Source: Hymenobacter psychrotolerans DSM 18569 (lineage in GTDB: Bacteria; Bacteroidota; Bacteroidia; Cytophagales; Hymenobacteraceae). From it: DNA of 64,000 nt. The stretch lies in NCBI RefSeq assembly GCF_900142395.1, contig NZ_FRAS01000007.1, forward strand, positions 62,001 to 126,000, in the 5' to 3' direction. Positions within the stretch are counted from its first letter, which is position 1. Each line of letters opens with the position of its first letter. Position numbers and translations under genes: made by a program. A model generated the notes under the pieces. It worked only from the letters and a program-made list of their open reading frames with translations. It made no database searches and was not told the DNA's origin. Shown here one piece after another: positions 30,791 through 40,941 of this stretch.

Positions 30791-32086
30791 ATGCTTCACC
30801 GTTCCGATTGGTTTCGCCAGCTTCCTGACCCTTTGCGCCGCCTGCAGGCCGTAGCTGCCCTCGTCTTTCTGCTGCGCTGGCTGCTGATTAGTGGGCTGGT
30901 TGGGGGCCTGGCCGGGTCGGCTTCGGCGCTGTTTCTGGTGGCGCTTGACTACATGACGGACTGGCGCGAGCTGCAGCCGTGGGTGCTGTGGCTGCTGCCG
31001 CTGGCCGGCCTGGGTATCGGGCTGACTTATCACTATGTCGGTGGGCAGGCGGCGCGCGGCAACAACCTTTTACTGGAGCAGATTCACGCACCCCAGGCCC
31101 CGATTCCGCTGCGCATGGTGCCGCTGGTGCTGGGCGGTACGCTGCTCACGCACCTCGTGGGCGGCTCGGCGGGCCGCGAAGGAACCGCCGTACAGATGGG
31201 CGGCGCGCTGGCCGATCAGCTCACGCGGCTGTTTCGCCTGCGCCCGCGCGACCGGCGCCTGCTGCTGCTGGCGGGCATGAGTGCGGGGTTTGCGTCGGTA
31301 TTCGGCACGCCGCTGGCCGGCGCGGTGTTCGGGCTGGAAGTGGTGCGGCTGGGCGCTATCCGCTACGACGCCGTGCTGCCTGCCTTTCTGGCCGCCATCA
31401 GCGCCGACTTCGTGACGCGGGCCTGGGGCGTGGGACATACCGCGTATCCGCAGCTGGCGGCATTGCCGCTCACGCCGCTGGCGTTTGGCTGCGCGCTGCT
31501 GGCCGGGGCGTTGTTTGGAGTGGTGGCCCGGAGCTTCGCTACGCTCACGCACTGGCTGAGCCGGCAGTTCGGGCGTATTTCCTATGCGCTGCTGCGGCCT
31601 GTGCTGGGCGGCCTGCTGCTGCTGGCGGTAGTAGGGGCGCTGGGCACCACCCGCTACCTGGGCCTGGGCGTGCCGGTTATCGTGGCCGCGTTTCAGGAGC
31701 CGCTGGGCCCTTCGGACTTCATCTGGAAGCTGCTCCTCACAGCCCTGACCCTAAGCTGCGGCTTCAAAGGTGGGGAAGTGACGCCGCTATTTTTCATCGG
31801 GGCTACGCTGGGCTCGGCGCTAGCGGTGGTGCTGCCGCTGCCGGTGGCGCTGCTGGCGGCCATGGGGTTTGTGGGCGTGTTTGCGGGGGCGGCCAATACG
31901 CCGCTGGCCTGCCTGCTGATGGGCCTGGAGCTGTTTGGGGTGCAGGGAGCCGCGTATCTGGCGCTGGCCTGCGTGGTGTCGTATCTGTTTTCGGGGCACA
32001 CGGGCATCTACGGCGCGCAGCGCATTGGGCAGGCCAAGCACCTGCGCTTCGGGCGGCAGCAAGACCGGCGCCTGGAAGATCTGTAG
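30791..32086 (+). CDS. CLC-type fluoride/proton antiporter (CLC-F, EriC-F)
   Basis: A 431-residue multi-pass membrane protein of the CLC family. Two signature sites point to fluoride rather than chloride: the first anion-site motif is GNN (90-92, in GNNLLLEQIH) instead of GSGIP, and the gate motif is GREGT (128-132, in GSAGREGTAVQMG) instead of GREGP. Glu130 is the gating glutamate. Other CLC landmarks are FGTPLAGAVFGLEV and GGEVTPLFFIGATLG. The protein would expel fluoride from the cytoplasm. A fluoride riboswitch precedes it, which supports both calls. The ATG at 30791 gives MLHRSDWFRQL; an upstream TTG is less likely. The gene is single. Confidence 0.92.
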   Translation: MLHRSDWFRQLPDPLRRLQAVAALVFLLRWLLISGLVGGLAGSASALFLVALDYMTDWRELQPWVLWLLPLAGLGIGLTYHYVGGQAARGNNLLLEQIHAPQAPIPLRMVPLVLGGTLLTHLVGGSAGREGTAVQMGGALADQLTRLFRLRPRDRRLLLLAGMSAGFASVFGTPLAGAVFGLEVVRLGAIRYDAVLPAFLAAISADFVTRAWGVGHTAYPQLAALPLTPLAFGCALLAGALFGVVARSFATLTHWLSRQFGRISYALLRPVLGGLLLLAVVGALGTTRYLGLGVPVIVAAFQEPLGPSDFIWKLLLTALTLSCGFKGGEVTPLFFIGATLGSALAVVLPLPVALLAAMGFVGVFAGAANTPLACLLMGLELFGVQGAAYLALACVVSYLFSGHTGIYGAQRIGQAKHLRFGRQQDRRLEDL

Positions 32087-32211
32087 CAGCGCAGTGGCGG
32101 CCGCAAGCACAAAGCTGTAGGTCGTAAAAGGAATTCTGTACATCCTTTCGGGGCCCGAGTTGGTTATTTGCAGATGAACCGCCGTGTGGCGTCCTCCTGT
32201 TTTTCCTTGCC

Positions 32212-34542
32212 ATGAATACCTTGCCTATAACGCCTTCCGCCCCCGGTAGCGGCCCGGTTCCGCCGCTGGCCGCCGGGCCGGGCACCCAAACCGCCACCCT
32301 CGACATTGAGGGTATGACCTGCGCCTCGTGCGTGAACGTGGTGGAGCGGGCCCTGAGCCGTACGCCCGGCGTGCAGCGCGCCACCGTGAACCTGGCCACC
32401 GAGAAAGCCACCGTCGAGTTTGAGCCGGCCCTCACCAGCCGCGCCGGCCTGCGGGCGGTAGTGGAGCAGGCTGGCTACACCGTACACGAGCCGGCTGCCC
32501 AGGCGCAGCCCAGCCCGCTGGCCTCCGACGAAGAACTGGCCCAGCGCAAAGCCGACGCCTATGCCCGCCTCAAGCGCCGCTTTCAGGTGGCCGTGGTGCT
32601 GGCCGTGGTTATCATGCCCCTGAGCATGCTCATGCTGTGGCCGGCCCTGATGAGCCACATTTCTATGCCGGTGCTCAACTACGTGCTGCTGCTGCTGACG
32701 CTGCCCGTGCTGCTCTATAGTGGCCGCGAATTCTACGTGTCGGCGTGGAACAGCCTGCGCCACCGCACCGCCAGCATGGATACGCTGATTGCCGTGGGCA
32801 CGGGCGCAGCGTTTCTGTACAGTGTGGCCGCTACCGTGGCGCCCCGCTTCTTCATGGCCCGCGGCCTGATGCCCGACGTGTACTACGATACTACCGCCAC
32901 CATCATTGCTCTGATTCTGCTGGGCAAGGTGCTGGAAAGCCGCGCCAAGCTCAAAACGTCGGCCGCCATCAAAGCCCTGATGGGCCTGCAGGCCAAAACG
33001 GCCCGCGTAATGCGTGGTGGGCAGGAAGTCGATATTCCGATTGAGCAGGTGCTGCCCGGCGACGAAGTGCTGGTGCGGCCCGGCGAGAAGGTAGCCACCG
33101 ACGGCGTCATGATCAGCGGCCACTCTGCCCTCGACGAGTCGATGCTGACCGGGGAAAGCCTGCCCGTGGAGAAAACGGCCGGCGACGCCGTGTTTGGGGC
33201 TACGCTCAACAAAACCGGCGCCTTCCGCTTCCGGGTCACGAAAGTAGGCGCTGAAACCATGCTGGCCCAGATTGTGAAGCTGGTGGAAGAAGCCCAGGGC
33301 AGCCGCGCGCCCATTCAGCGCCTCGCCGACAAAGTAAGCGCGGTATTTGTGCCGGTGGTTATCATTCTAGCCATCATCACCTTCGTGGCATGGTTTAATC
33401 TGGCCGAACCCGGGCATCGCCTGCCCTTGGCGCTGGTCAATTTCGTGGCCGTGCTCATCATTGCGTGTCCCTGCGCGTTGGGGCTGGCCACGCCCACGGC
33501 CATCATGGTCGGGACGGGAAAAGGAGCGGAGAAAGGCGTGCTGATTCGCAACGCTGAGGCGCTGGAAAAGGCCCACGAGGTAGATACCGTGCTGCTCGAC
33601 AAAACCGGCACTATCACCCGCGGGGAGCCGGCCGTTACGGATTTCGTGCCCGCTGCCGGTGCGTCTGATCCGGGGCTGGTGCTGCAGCAACTGGCCGCCG
33701 TGGAGCGGCAGTCGGAGCACCCACTGGCGGAGGCCGTGGTGCAGTACGCCGGACAGCAGGGCGCGGAAATACTGTCGGCTACGGGCTTTCGGGCGCACGA
33801 AGGCCGTGGCGCGGAAGCCATGGTAGACGGGCAGGCCGTGCTGATTGGCAACCGTCGGCTGCTCACCGAAAACAATATCCAGCTGACCCCGGAGCTGGAG
33901 CAGGCCGCCGCACAGCTGCTCGATCAGGCCAAAACCGTCCTCTACGCGGCGCTCAACGGCCAGGCCGTAGCCCTCTTCGGCGTAGCCGATACCGTGCGCG
34001 ACTCATCGGCGCAGGCCATCCGACGGCTGCAGAGCGCCGGTATTGAGGTGGTGATGATGACCGGCGACAACCAGCAAACGGCCGCCAAAGTAGCCGGGCA
34101 AGTGGGCATCCGGCGCTTTTATGCCGAAGTGCTGCCGCAGGACAAGGCCGGGAAAGTGAAGGAGCTGCAGGCCGAAGGCCGCACGGTGGCCATGGTCGGC
34201 GACGGTATAAACGATGCACCCGCGCTGGCCCAGGCAGATATCGGCCTGGCCATCGGCTCGGGCGCTGATGTGGCCATGGAAGCGGCCGGCATCACGCTTA
34301 TGCGCTCCGATCTGCAGGGCGTGGTCACGGCCATCGAACTGTCGCGGAAAACCATGCGCACCATCCGGCAGAACCTGTTTTTCGCCTTCATCTACAACAC
34401 GCTGGGCATTCCGGTAGCGGCGGGGCTGCTGTATCCGGTTACGGGCTGGCTGCTCTCGCCCATGCTGGCCGCCGCCGCCATGGCGCTTAGCTCGGTTTCC
34501 GTGCTCACCAACTCGCTCCGGCTGCGCGCCGCCCGCGTCTGA
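32212..34542 (+). CDS. copA: Copper-translocating P1B-type ATPase CopA
   Basis: A 776-residue Cu(I) export ATPase. One N-terminal HMA domain has GMTCASC with Cys37 and Cys40. The TM metal site is Cys419-Pro-Cys421 ([13 protein letters not shown]), the phosphorylated Asp463 is in [13 protein letters not shown] is near residue 309, the SEHPLAEAV motif is in the N domain, and [16 protein letters not shown] is the hinge. The last TM segments hold [11 protein letters not shown] and [15 protein letters not shown], typical of CopA. Copper is bound by the CPC site and exported to the periplasm. The membrane cupredoxin gene follows 55 bases later, forming a copper module. Confidence 0.95.
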   Translation: MNTLPITPSAPGSGPVPPLAAGPGTQTATLDIEGMTCASCVNVVERALSRTPGVQRATVNLATEKATVEFEPALTSRAGLRAVVEQAGYTVHEPAAQAQPSPLASDEELAQRKADAYARLKRRFQVAVVLAVVIMPLSMLMLWPALMSHISMPVLNYVLLLLTLPVLLYSGREFYVSAWNSLRHRTASMDTLIAVGTGAAFLYSVAATVAPRFFMARGLMPDVYYDTTATIIALILLGKVLESRAKLKTSAAIKALMGLQAKTARVMRGGQEVDIPIEQVLPGDEVLVRPGEKVATDGVMISGHSALDESMLTGESLPVEKTAGDAVFGATLNKTGAFRFRVTKVGAETMLAQIVKLVEEAQGSRAPIQRLADKVSAVFVPVVIILAIITFVAWFNLAEPGHRLPLALVNFVAVLIIACPCALGLATPTAIMVGTGKGAEKGVLIRNAEALEKAHEVDTVLLDKTGTITRGEPAVTDFVPAAGASDPGLVLQQLAAVERQSEHPLAEAVVQYAGQQGAEILSATGFRAHEGRGAEAMVDGQAVLIGNRRLLTENNIQLTPELEQAAAQLLDQAKTVLYAALNGQAVALFGVADTVRDSSAQAIRRLQSAGIEVVMMTGDNQQTAAKVAGQVGIRRFYAEVLPQDKAGKVKELQAEGRTVAMVGDGINDAPALAQADIGLAIGSGADVAMEAAGITLMRSDLQGVVTAIELSRKTMRTIRQNLFFAFIYNTLGIPVAAGLLYPVTGWLLSPMLAAAAMALSSVSVLTNSLRLRAARV

Positions 34543-34597
34543 CCAGTAGCCACATGCTGCTGCCCTTGCGGCGGCTCACCTTCCGTATTTCTTACTT

Positions 34598-34972
34598 ATG
34601 GATGCTTCCCAGATTCTCGTCACGCTGGCCGGTAGCGGCCTGATTGGCTTTGTGGTGTGGTTTTTCTTTTTCGCCCCGCACCAGCGCGTAGCGGCTGCCA
34701 CCAGTGGCGGCATGCAGCAGGTAGACATTCGCGTGAAAGGCGGCTACTCGCCCGATGTAATTGAGGTGGAGCGGGGCCAGCCCGTGCAGCTCCACTTCTA
34801 CCGCGACGAAGACAACAGCTGTTCCGAAGAGCTGCTGCTGCCCGATTTCAACATCCGCCGGGAGCTGCCGCCCTTCCAGACCACCACCATAGAGCTGCTG
34901 CCCCGGCAGGCCGGCACCTACGAATTCAGCTGCGGCATGCACATGCTGCGCGGTCGTCTCGTCGTCAACTAG
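34598..34972 (+). CDS. Membrane-anchored cupredoxin domain protein
   Basis: A 124-residue protein with one N-terminal TM (about 6-26, ILVTLAGSGLIGFVVWFFFF) and a periplasmic cupredoxin fold. Likely copper ligands are Cys75 (NSCSEE) and Cys112, His115 and Met116 (SCGMHML), resembling the HCHM set of small cupredoxin proteins found beside CopA. It could accept copper exported by CopA or pass it on to a carrier. The start at 34598 gives the TM directly. It is co-oriented with copA, 55 bases downstream, so likely co-transcribed. Confidence 0.85.
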   Translation: MDASQILVTLAGSGLIGFVVWFFFFAPHQRVAAATSGGMQQVDIRVKGGYSPDVIEVERGQPVQLHFYRDEDNSCSEELLLPDFNIRRELPPFQTTTIELLPRQAGTYEFSCGMHMLRGRLVVN

Positions 34973-35098
34973 TAGCTTAGGGCAAGGAAGTCAGGCTGCC
35001 TGCGTCCGGGCTTGCGCCGGGCTGATAAGAACCTGCTGATTTTCAGCGCAAGCCCCGCACGAGCTGGGCGGCAGCCGTCTTACTTCCCTGTTAGTTGC

Positions 35099-36130
35099 AT
35101 GGCCAAAGGAAACAAGCGCATTTCCATTTCCGACTTAGCGGAGCAGCTGGGGCTGTCTATTTCCACTATTTCCAGGGCCCTGAACAATGCTTCCGACGTC
35201 AGTGAAGCTACCAAGCAGCAGGTGTGGGCGCTGGCCGAAAAGCTGAACTATCGGCCCAATACCCTGGCTGCCGCCCTGCGCAAGGGCCGCAGCAACATGC
35301 TGGGCGTAATTGTGCCGCACATCAACGGCGCATTTTTTCCGGCCGTAGTGCATGGCATCGAGGAAGTGGCCAGCAAGGCGGGCTTCAGCGTCATGATCTG
35401 CCAGTCGAACGAGGAGGAGGCGCAGGAAAAAAAGCACGTGGAAGCCCTGCTAAACGCGCAGGTAGACGGCGTGCTGGTGTCTATGTCGAACACCACGCGC
35501 GAGATGAGCCACTTCGAGAAGGTGCGCCATCAGGCCACGCCGCTGGTGTTTTTCGACCGGATGCCGGACCTGCCCAACGCCTGCGGCGTAGTCGTGGACG
35601 ATTACCGGGGCGCTTATCAGGCTGTGGAGCACCTTATTCGGCAGGGATGCCGCCGGATAGCGCACCTGGCCGGGCCGCAAAGCATCAATACCACCTTCAA
35701 CCGCCACCGCGCCTACCACGATGCGCTGCTGGCCCACAACCTGCCCTACGACGAGCAGCTGGTGCTGCCGCTGAGCGGCTCCGGCACGGCGGCCGGCGCG
35801 GCGGCCATGCAAGAGCTGCTCACCCGCCGCCCACTGCCCGACGCCGTGTTTTCGGCCTACGATTTTGCGGCGGCCGGGGCGCTGCAGGCCCTGGAAGCCC
35901 ACGGCCTGCAGGTGCCGCACGATGTGGCGCTGGTAGGGTTCAGCAACGAGCCGTTCACGACCATGATCAAGCCGCAGCTGACCTCTATTGACCAGCGCGG
36001 GCAATTGATGGGGGAGGTGGCCGTGCAGCTGTTTCTGCAGATCCTGAAGCGCACGGAGTATTTCACCGGGCAGCGCATCGTGCTCAAGCCCACGCTGGTT
36101 GTGCGGGGTTCCTCTGTGCGGCAGAAGTAG
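35099..36130 (+). CDS. LacI-family transcriptional regulator, probable xylose-operon repressor
   Basis: A 343-residue LacI/GalR regulator. The N-terminal HTH lies at residues 8-30 (ISISDLAEQLGLSISTISRALNN), followed by the hinge and two periplasmic-binding-like subdomains (MLGVIVPHINGAFFPAVVHG to the C-terminal VALVGFSNEPFTTMIKP). The effector is probably a pentose or its phosphate. It is convergent with the xylose operon, whose promoter carries two LacI-type palindromes, so it is the likely repressor (inference). Its own upstream region lacks that operator. The ATG at 35099 begins at a normal LacI distance before the HTH; the longer frame is unconserved. Confidence 0.9.
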   Translation: MAKGNKRISISDLAEQLGLSISTISRALNNASDVSEATKQQVWALAEKLNYRPNTLAAALRKGRSNMLGVIVPHINGAFFPAVVHGIEEVASKAGFSVMICQSNEEEAQEKKHVEALLNAQVDGVLVSMSNTTREMSHFEKVRHQATPLVFFDRMPDLPNACGVVVDDYRGAYQAVEHLIRQGCRRIAHLAGPQSINTTFNRHRAYHDALLAHNLPYDEQLVLPLSGSGTAAGAAAMQELLTRRPLPDAVFSAYDFAAAGALQALEAHGLQVPHDVALVGFSNEPFTTMIKPQLTSIDQRGQLMGEVAVQLFLQILKRTEYFTGQRIVLKPTLVVRGSSVRQK

Positions 36131-36162
36131 CGCCCGGCGGCATTCTAACTGATTTTCTGACC

Positions 36163-36209
36163 CAAAAAAGCGGCCCGGCCGGCTCCTGATGAGCCAGACC
36201 GGACCGCCT
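36163..36209 (-). terminator. Terminator of the xylose operon
   Basis: On the minus strand an imperfect G+C-rich hairpin (GGCGGTCCGG... / ...CCGGGCCGC) is followed by TTTTTT, 30 bases after the symporter stop. Confidence 0.75.
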
Positions 36210-36238
36210 GTTGCTGCTGGGCGAGGCGCTCGACGGGC

Positions 36239-37927
36239 CTACCAGTAGAAAGTGTAGAGGCCGGTGAGCAGCGTCACGATGACCAGCGCGCCGATGATGA
36301 AGCTGCGCTGCGGCCGGAACATGCTGGCGTCTACTTCCAGGCCGTTGGTTTTCACGCCCCGGCTGGTTTCCACGAGGCTGATAACCACCATGAAAGCCAC
36401 GCAGATCAGGAACACGAAGCCCATCCGGTCGAGGAAGGGAATTTCGTACAGCCCTTCGGCATTCTTCACCGCAAAGCCCATCGGCGCGAGGAACGACAGG
36501 TCGGCGAAGCCAGGCAGCAGCTTCAGAATCACGGACAGCACAAAGCCGCCGATGGTGGCGAAAAGAGCGGCCGAGGAAGTGGTTTTTTTCCAGAAGAAGC
36601 CCAGGATGAACATGGCAAAAATACCCGGCGACACAAAGCCCGTGTACTCCTGAATAAACTCGAAACCGCCTTTCTTGTCGATGCCCAGGTGAGGCGCAAT
36701 CAGTACGCCCAGCACCATGGCCACGACTACGGCAATCTTGCCTACGTTCACCAGCCGCTTCTCCGAAGCCTCCGGGTTGAAGACCTTCTTGTAGATGTCG
36801 AGGGTGAAAATGGTGGCAATGGAGTTGGCTTTGCCGGCCAGTGAGGCCACTACGGCCGCCGTGAGGGCCGCAAAGGACAGGCCTTTGAGGCCGCTGGGCA
36901 GAATGTTGAGCAGCACGGGGTAGGCACGGTCGGGGTTCAGGTCGGCGCCCGCACCAAACTCGGCCGGGCCGAATACCCCCTGCTTGTAGAGCACGTAGGC
37001 CGCAATGCCCGGCAGCACCACAATCACCGGCATCAGCAGCTTGAGGAAAGCGGCGAACAGCAGGCCGGAGCGGGCAGTAGGCAGGTCGGCACCGAGGGCG
37101 CGCTGCGTGATGTACTGGTTGCAGCCCCAGTAGTTGAGGTTCACAATCCACATGCCGCCAAGCAGGACCGTGAGGCCCGGCAGCGCGCTGTAGCTGGGGT
37201 TTTCCTCATGCAGAATCATGTGGAAGTGGTCGTTGGCCTGCTCACTCATGAGGCGGAAGCCGGAAACCACACCCGACTCGCCGAAGTGGTCGGCTACCAG
37301 GTTCAGGGCCAGATAAGTGGTAGCCAGGCCGCCCAGAATCAGGAAAAACACCTGAATCACGTCGGTGAAGCCGATAACCTTCATGCCGCCGAGGGTGATG
37401 ATGATGGCAAACGCTGCCAGGGCGTAGAGGCAGAAATCAAGGTTGAGGCCCGAAATGCTGCTCACGGCAATGGCCCCGAGGTAGAGAATGGACGTCAGGT
37501 TGACCACCACGTAGAGCATCAGCCAGAAAATGGCCATAATCATGGCCACAGTGCCGTTGTAGCGCTGGTGCAGGAACTGCGGCATCGTGAAGATCTTGTT
37601 CTTCAGGTACACCGGAATGAAGAAGATGGCCACGATGATGAGCGTCAGGGCCGCCATCCATTCATAGGTGGCAATGGCCAGGCCCATCTTGAAGCCCGAG
37701 CCGGACATGCCCACAAACTGCTCGGCCGAGATGTTGGAGGCAATCAGCGACGAGCCGATGGCCCACCACGTCAGGGAGCCTTCGGCCAGGAAATAGTCTT
37801 TCGAATCCCCTTCCGCTGTGCCGTCGTGGCCGGTTTTGCGGCGGTAGATCCAGATGCCGTAGCCGGCCACAATCAGAAAGTAGATGAAGAAGACGACGTA
37901 GTCGAAGGTAGAGAGCTGGTGCTGCAT
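36239..37927 (-). CDS. Sodium/solute symporter (SSS family), probable xylose transporter
   Basis: A 562-residue inner-membrane symporter with about 13-14 TM segments. It starts MQHQLSTFDYVVFFIYFLIVAG; the SSS signature region includes GSSLIASNISAEQFVGMSGSG, and the later GKANSIATIFTLDIYKKVF and TAAVVASLAGKANS segments match sugar:Na+ members (SGLT-like, as in vSGLT). Position at the end of the xylAB operon gives xylose (or another pentose) as the likely substrate. The ATG at 37927 precedes TM1; a GTG nine codons upstream is less likely. A hairpin at 37960-37981 sits just before it. Confidence 0.88.
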   Translation of the reverse strand: MQHQLSTFDYVVFFIYFLIVAGYGIWIYRRKTGHDGTAEGDSKDYFLAEGSLTWWAIGSSLIASNISAEQFVGMSGSGFKMGLAIATYEWMAALTLIIVAIFFIPVYLKNKIFTMPQFLHQRYNGTVAMIMAIFWLMLYVVVNLTSILYLGAIAVSSISGLNLDFCLYALAAFAIIITLGGMKVIGFTDVIQVFFLILGGLATTYLALNLVADHFGESGVVSGFRLMSEQANDHFHMILHEENPSYSALPGLTVLLGGMWIVNLNYWGCNQYITQRALGADLPTARSGLLFAAFLKLLMPVIVVLPGIAAYVLYKQGVFGPAEFGAGADLNPDRAYPVLLNILPSGLKGLSFAALTAAVVASLAGKANSIATIFTLDIYKKVFNPEASEKRLVNVGKIAVVVAMVLGVLIAPHLGIDKKGGFEFIQEYTGFVSPGIFAMFILGFFWKKTTSSAALFATIGGFVLSVILKLLPGFADLSFLAPMGFAVKNAEGLYEIPFLDRMGFVFLICVAFMVVISLVETSRGVKTNGLEVDASMFRPQRSFIIGALVIVTLLTGLYTFYW

Positions 37928-37959
37928 AGCGGACGTACGGGGAGAAGTAGACACAAACA

Positions 37960-37981
37960 GGGCGAGGCCGCAGCCTCGCCC
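37960..37981 (-). terminator. Intra-operon hairpin between xylA and the symporter
   Basis: Perfect 9-base stem GGGCGAGGC / GCCTCGCCC with a four-base loop between two genes of the same operon. The following bases (TGTTTGTGTC on the minus strand) form no proper T-run, so it is more likely an attenuating or mRNA-stabilising hairpin than a full terminator. Confidence 0.5.
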
Positions 37982-37998
37982 TGATGCATGGAAAGCGC

Positions 37999-39327
37999 CT
38001 AAATATAGCGGTTAATCAGGTTCTCCAGGTACTCCTGCTTGCCGCTGCGTACTTCCGGCTCGCCATTCTCGGCGGCATAGTCGCGCAGCTGCTCCAGCGT
38101 GAGCTGGCCCTGCTCAAACGCCTGCCCGGCGCCCGAGTCGAACGAGGCGTAGCGCTCCTGCCGGATCTTGCGGTAGTCCGACTTCTGCAGAATGTTGTCG
38201 GCAGTGATGAGGGCGCGGGCGAAGATGTCCATGCCGCCCACGTGGGCGTGGAACAGGTCGACCGGGTCGGTGGAGTTGCGGCGGATTTTGGCGTCGAAGT
38301 TGATGCCGCCGCCCTGCAGTCCGCCGGCTTCCAGAATCACGAGCATGGATTCGGTCAGCTCGTAGATGTCGTTCGGGAACTGGTCGGTGTCCCAGCCGTT
38401 CTGGTAGTCGCCGCGGTTAGCGTCAATGCTGCCCAGCAGGCCCGCGTCAGCGGCTACCTGCAGCTCGTGCTGGAACGTGTGGCCGGCCAGCGTGGCGTGG
38501 TTCACTTCCAGGTTCAGCTTGAAGTCGTCGAGCAAATCGTACTGGCGCAGGAACCCGATGACGGTGGCCGCGTCGTAGTCGTACTGGTGCTTGGTGGGCT
38601 CCATCGGCTTGGGCTCGATGAAGAACGTGCCGGTGAAGCCGTTGCGGCGGGCGTAGTCTTTGGCCGTGTGCAGGAACTTGGCGAAGTGCTCCTGCTCGCG
38701 CTGCATGTTGGTGTTGAGCAGGGTCATGTAGCCTTCGCGGCCCCCCCAGAATACGTAGTTCTCGCCGCCCAGCTCAATGGTAGCATCAATAGCGGCTTTC
38801 ACCTGCGCCGCGCCGTGGGCCAGCACGTGGAAATCGGGGTTGGTGCTGGCGCCGTTCATGTAGCGGCGGTGCGAGAAGAGGTTGGCCGTGCCCCACAGCA
38901 GCTTGAGGCCGGTTTCCTGCTGCTTCTGCTTGGCATACTGCACCATGGTCTGCAGCCGCCGCTCATTTTCGGCAATGTCGTTGCCGTAGTCCACCACGTC
39001 CACGTCGTGGAAGCAGTAGTAGGGCAGGTTCAGCTTGGTCAGGAACTCGAAGGCGGCATCCATCTTGGCTTTGGCGCGCGCAATCGGGTCGGAGTTGGTG
39101 TCCCAGGGGAAGAGGTGGGTGGCTTCGCCGAAGGGGTCGGCGCCGGAGCCGTTGAACGAGTGCCAGTAGGCCCCGGCGAAGCGCAGCCACTCTTTCATGG
39201 GCTTGCCGGCCACTACGCGCTGCTCATCATACCAGCGGAACGCCAGCGGGTTATCGGATTCCAGCCCTTCGAACTGAATCTGCGGGATAGAGGAAAACAG
39301 GGAATTCTTTTCAAGCACGGAGCTCAT
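37999..39327 (-). CDS. xylA: Xylose isomerase
   Basis: A 442-residue class II xylose isomerase that converts D-xylose to D-xylulose. Catalytic His107 and Asp110 are in YYCFHDVDV. Metal ligands lie in FWGGREGY and [15 protein letters not shown] (Glu and Asp), and [13 protein letters not shown] and [17 protein letters not shown] complete the active site. Length matches the class II (E. coli/Bacteroides-type) enzymes. The start at 39327 ([21 protein letters not shown]) is natural. It follows xylB by 42 bases in the operon. Confidence 0.96.
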   Translation of the reverse strand: MSSVLEKNSLFSSIPQIQFEGLESDNPLAFRWYDEQRVVAGKPMKEWLRFAGAYWHSFNGSGADPFGEATHLFPWDTNSDPIARAKAKMDAAFEFLTKLNLPYYCFHDVDVVDYGNDIAENERRLQTMVQYAKQKQQETGLKLLWGTANLFSHRRYMNGASTNPDFHVLAHGAAQVKAAIDATIELGGENYVFWGGREGYMTLLNTNMQREQEHFAKFLHTAKDYARRNGFTGTFFIEPKPMEPTKHQYDYDAATVIGFLRQYDLLDDFKLNLEVNHATLAGHTFQHELQVAADAGLLGSIDANRGDYQNGWDTDQFPNDIYELTESMLVILEAGGLQGGGINFDAKIRRNSTDPVDLFHAHVGGMDIFARALITADNILQKSDYRKIRQERYASFDSGAGQAFEQGQLTLEQLRDYAAENGEPEVRSGKQEYLENLINRYI

Positions 39328-39369
39328 GGCACGAAGTGGTTAGAAGAGTGAAAGGTGTAGTAGGCCCGG

Positions 39370-40896
39370 CTAGCGGGCAACGGAATCGGGGAGGAGGGCC
39401 GGGGCAGCCGGCGGGTGCAGATGGCGCAGCAGCAGCTCTTTCCAGCGCTGATAGCCGGCTTCATAGGCGGCCGTCTGGTGGTCGTCGGGCCGGATGGTGC
39501 GCAGCGGCTGCATGTGGTGAAAGGCTTCGGCGGGAGTAGCGTACACGCCCGCCCCGATGCCGGCCCCCAGCGCCGCGCCCACGCTGCCATCGGTCTGGTG
39601 TAGCTCCACGGCCAGACCGGTGCTGTTCACGAAAGCCTGCGTGAAAACGTCGCTCAGGAACATGTTGGTGTAGCCGGCTTTCACCACGGTAGGGTGGAGG
39701 CCGCCTTCCCTCATCAGATCCAGGCCGTAGCGAAACGCAAACGCCACGCCTTCCTGCGAGGCCCGCAGCATGTGCGCCGGGCCGTGCTGGTTGAGGTCGA
39801 GGCCGTGGAAATGCGCGCCAACGGGCTGGTTGGCCAGCATCCGCTCCACGCCGTTGCCGAAGGGCAGGCACAGCAGGCCTTCGGAGCCGGGCGCAATGGC
39901 CGCGGCCCGCTCGTTGGCTTCCGGATAGGTTAGCTCGCGGGCCACGGTCTGCCTGGCCCAGCGGTTCATGCTGCCGGTGCCGTTGATGCAGAGCAGCACG
40001 CCCAGGCGTTGCTGCTCCCGCGTATGATTAACGTGCGCAAACGGATTCACGCGCGACTGCGCATCCACAAACAGCTGGTCCGTAACGGCGTAAATCACGC
40101 CCGAGGTGCCGGCCGTAGCCGCTACTTCGCCGGGCCGCAGCACGTTCAGGGACAGGGCGTTGTTGGGCTGGTCGCCGGCTTTGTAGGTTACCGGAATGCC
40201 GGCCCGCAGGCCCAGCTCCTCGGCTACCGTTTCGCGCACGTAGCCGTGCGGCGCAAATACGTCGTGCACCGGCGGAATCAGGCTCTTGTCGAAACCGAAG
40301 AAGCCGAACACCTCCTCCGACAGCGCATGGCGCTCAAAATCCCAGAAAATACCTTCCGACAGCGCCGAAATGCTGGTCGTGGACTCGCCCGTGAGCTGCA
40401 GCGCCAGAAAGTCGCCGGGCAGCATAATCCTGTCGATGCGGGCGTAGGTGTCGGGCTCGTGCTCTTTCACCCAGGCCAGCTTGGCCGCCGTGAAGTTGCC
40501 GGGCGAGTTCAGCAGATGGCGCTGGCAATACTCGGCCCCAATGCCCTGCTGGGCGGCCTCACCGTAGGGCACGGCCCGGCTGTCGCACCAGATAATGGCG
40601 TCGCGCAGCGGGTGATGCTCCTTGTCGACTACTACCAGGCCGTGCATCTGGTAGGCAATGCCGATGGCGCCGATGTCCTGCGGGTTGTAGCGCTGCGTGG
40701 CGTGGGCGTTGAGAATGGCCTGCCGGGCATCGAGCCACCACTGGCGCGGGTCCTGCTCGGCCCAGCCCGGCTGCCGCGTCAGAATCTCACGCTCCGTCTC
40801 GGGGTAGCTCACCGACGCCAGACACTGCTGGGTCTGGGCATCTACCACCGATACTTTAATGGACGAAGTGCCGAGGTCTATTCCGAGGAGAAGCAT
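39370..40896 (-). CDS. xylB: Xylulokinase
   Basis: A 508-residue FGGY-family kinase that phosphorylates D-xylulose to xylulose-5-phosphate. The N-terminal phosphate loop is LGIDLGTSSIKVSVVD; YQMHGLVVVDKEHHPLRDAIIWCDSR holds the catalytic-site Asp region; the C-terminal FGGY domain has TAGTSGVIYAVTDQ and KAGYTNMFLSDVFTQAF. Length is typical (about 490-510). It lies 45 bases after the GH43 gene and before xylA. Regulation is from the shared promoter at 42665. Confidence 0.95.
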   Translation of the reverse strand: MLLLGIDLGTSSIKVSVVDAQTQQCLASVSYPETEREILTRQPGWAEQDPRQWWLDARQAILNAHATQRYNPQDIGAIGIAYQMHGLVVVDKEHHPLRDAIIWCDSRAVPYGEAAQQGIGAEYCQRHLLNSPGNFTAAKLAWVKEHEPDTYARIDRIMLPGDFLALQLTGESTTSISALSEGIFWDFERHALSEEVFGFFGFDKSLIPPVHDVFAPHGYVRETVAEELGLRAGIPVTYKAGDQPNNALSLNVLRPGEVAATAGTSGVIYAVTDQLFVDAQSRVNPFAHVNHTREQQRLGVLLCINGTGSMNRWARQTVARELTYPEANERAAAIAPGSEGLLCLPFGNGVERMLANQPVGAHFHGLDLNQHGPAHMLRASQEGVAFAFRYGLDLMREGGLHPTVVKAGYTNMFLSDVFTQAFVNSTGLAVELHQTDGSVGAALGAGIGAGVYATPAEAFHHMQPLRTIRPDDHQTAAYEAGYQRWKELLLRHLHPPAAPALLPDSVAR

Positions 40897-40941
40897 GGGA
40901 AATTGCGGGTAGAAGTAGGAGGGAAGCGGTGGCTGTGGTCG

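Noticed and set aside
36084..37151. Cys/Arg/Gly-rich open frame overlapping the symporter
   Set aside because: Out-of-frame shadow of a TM-rich gene on the same strand; reads through the terminator.
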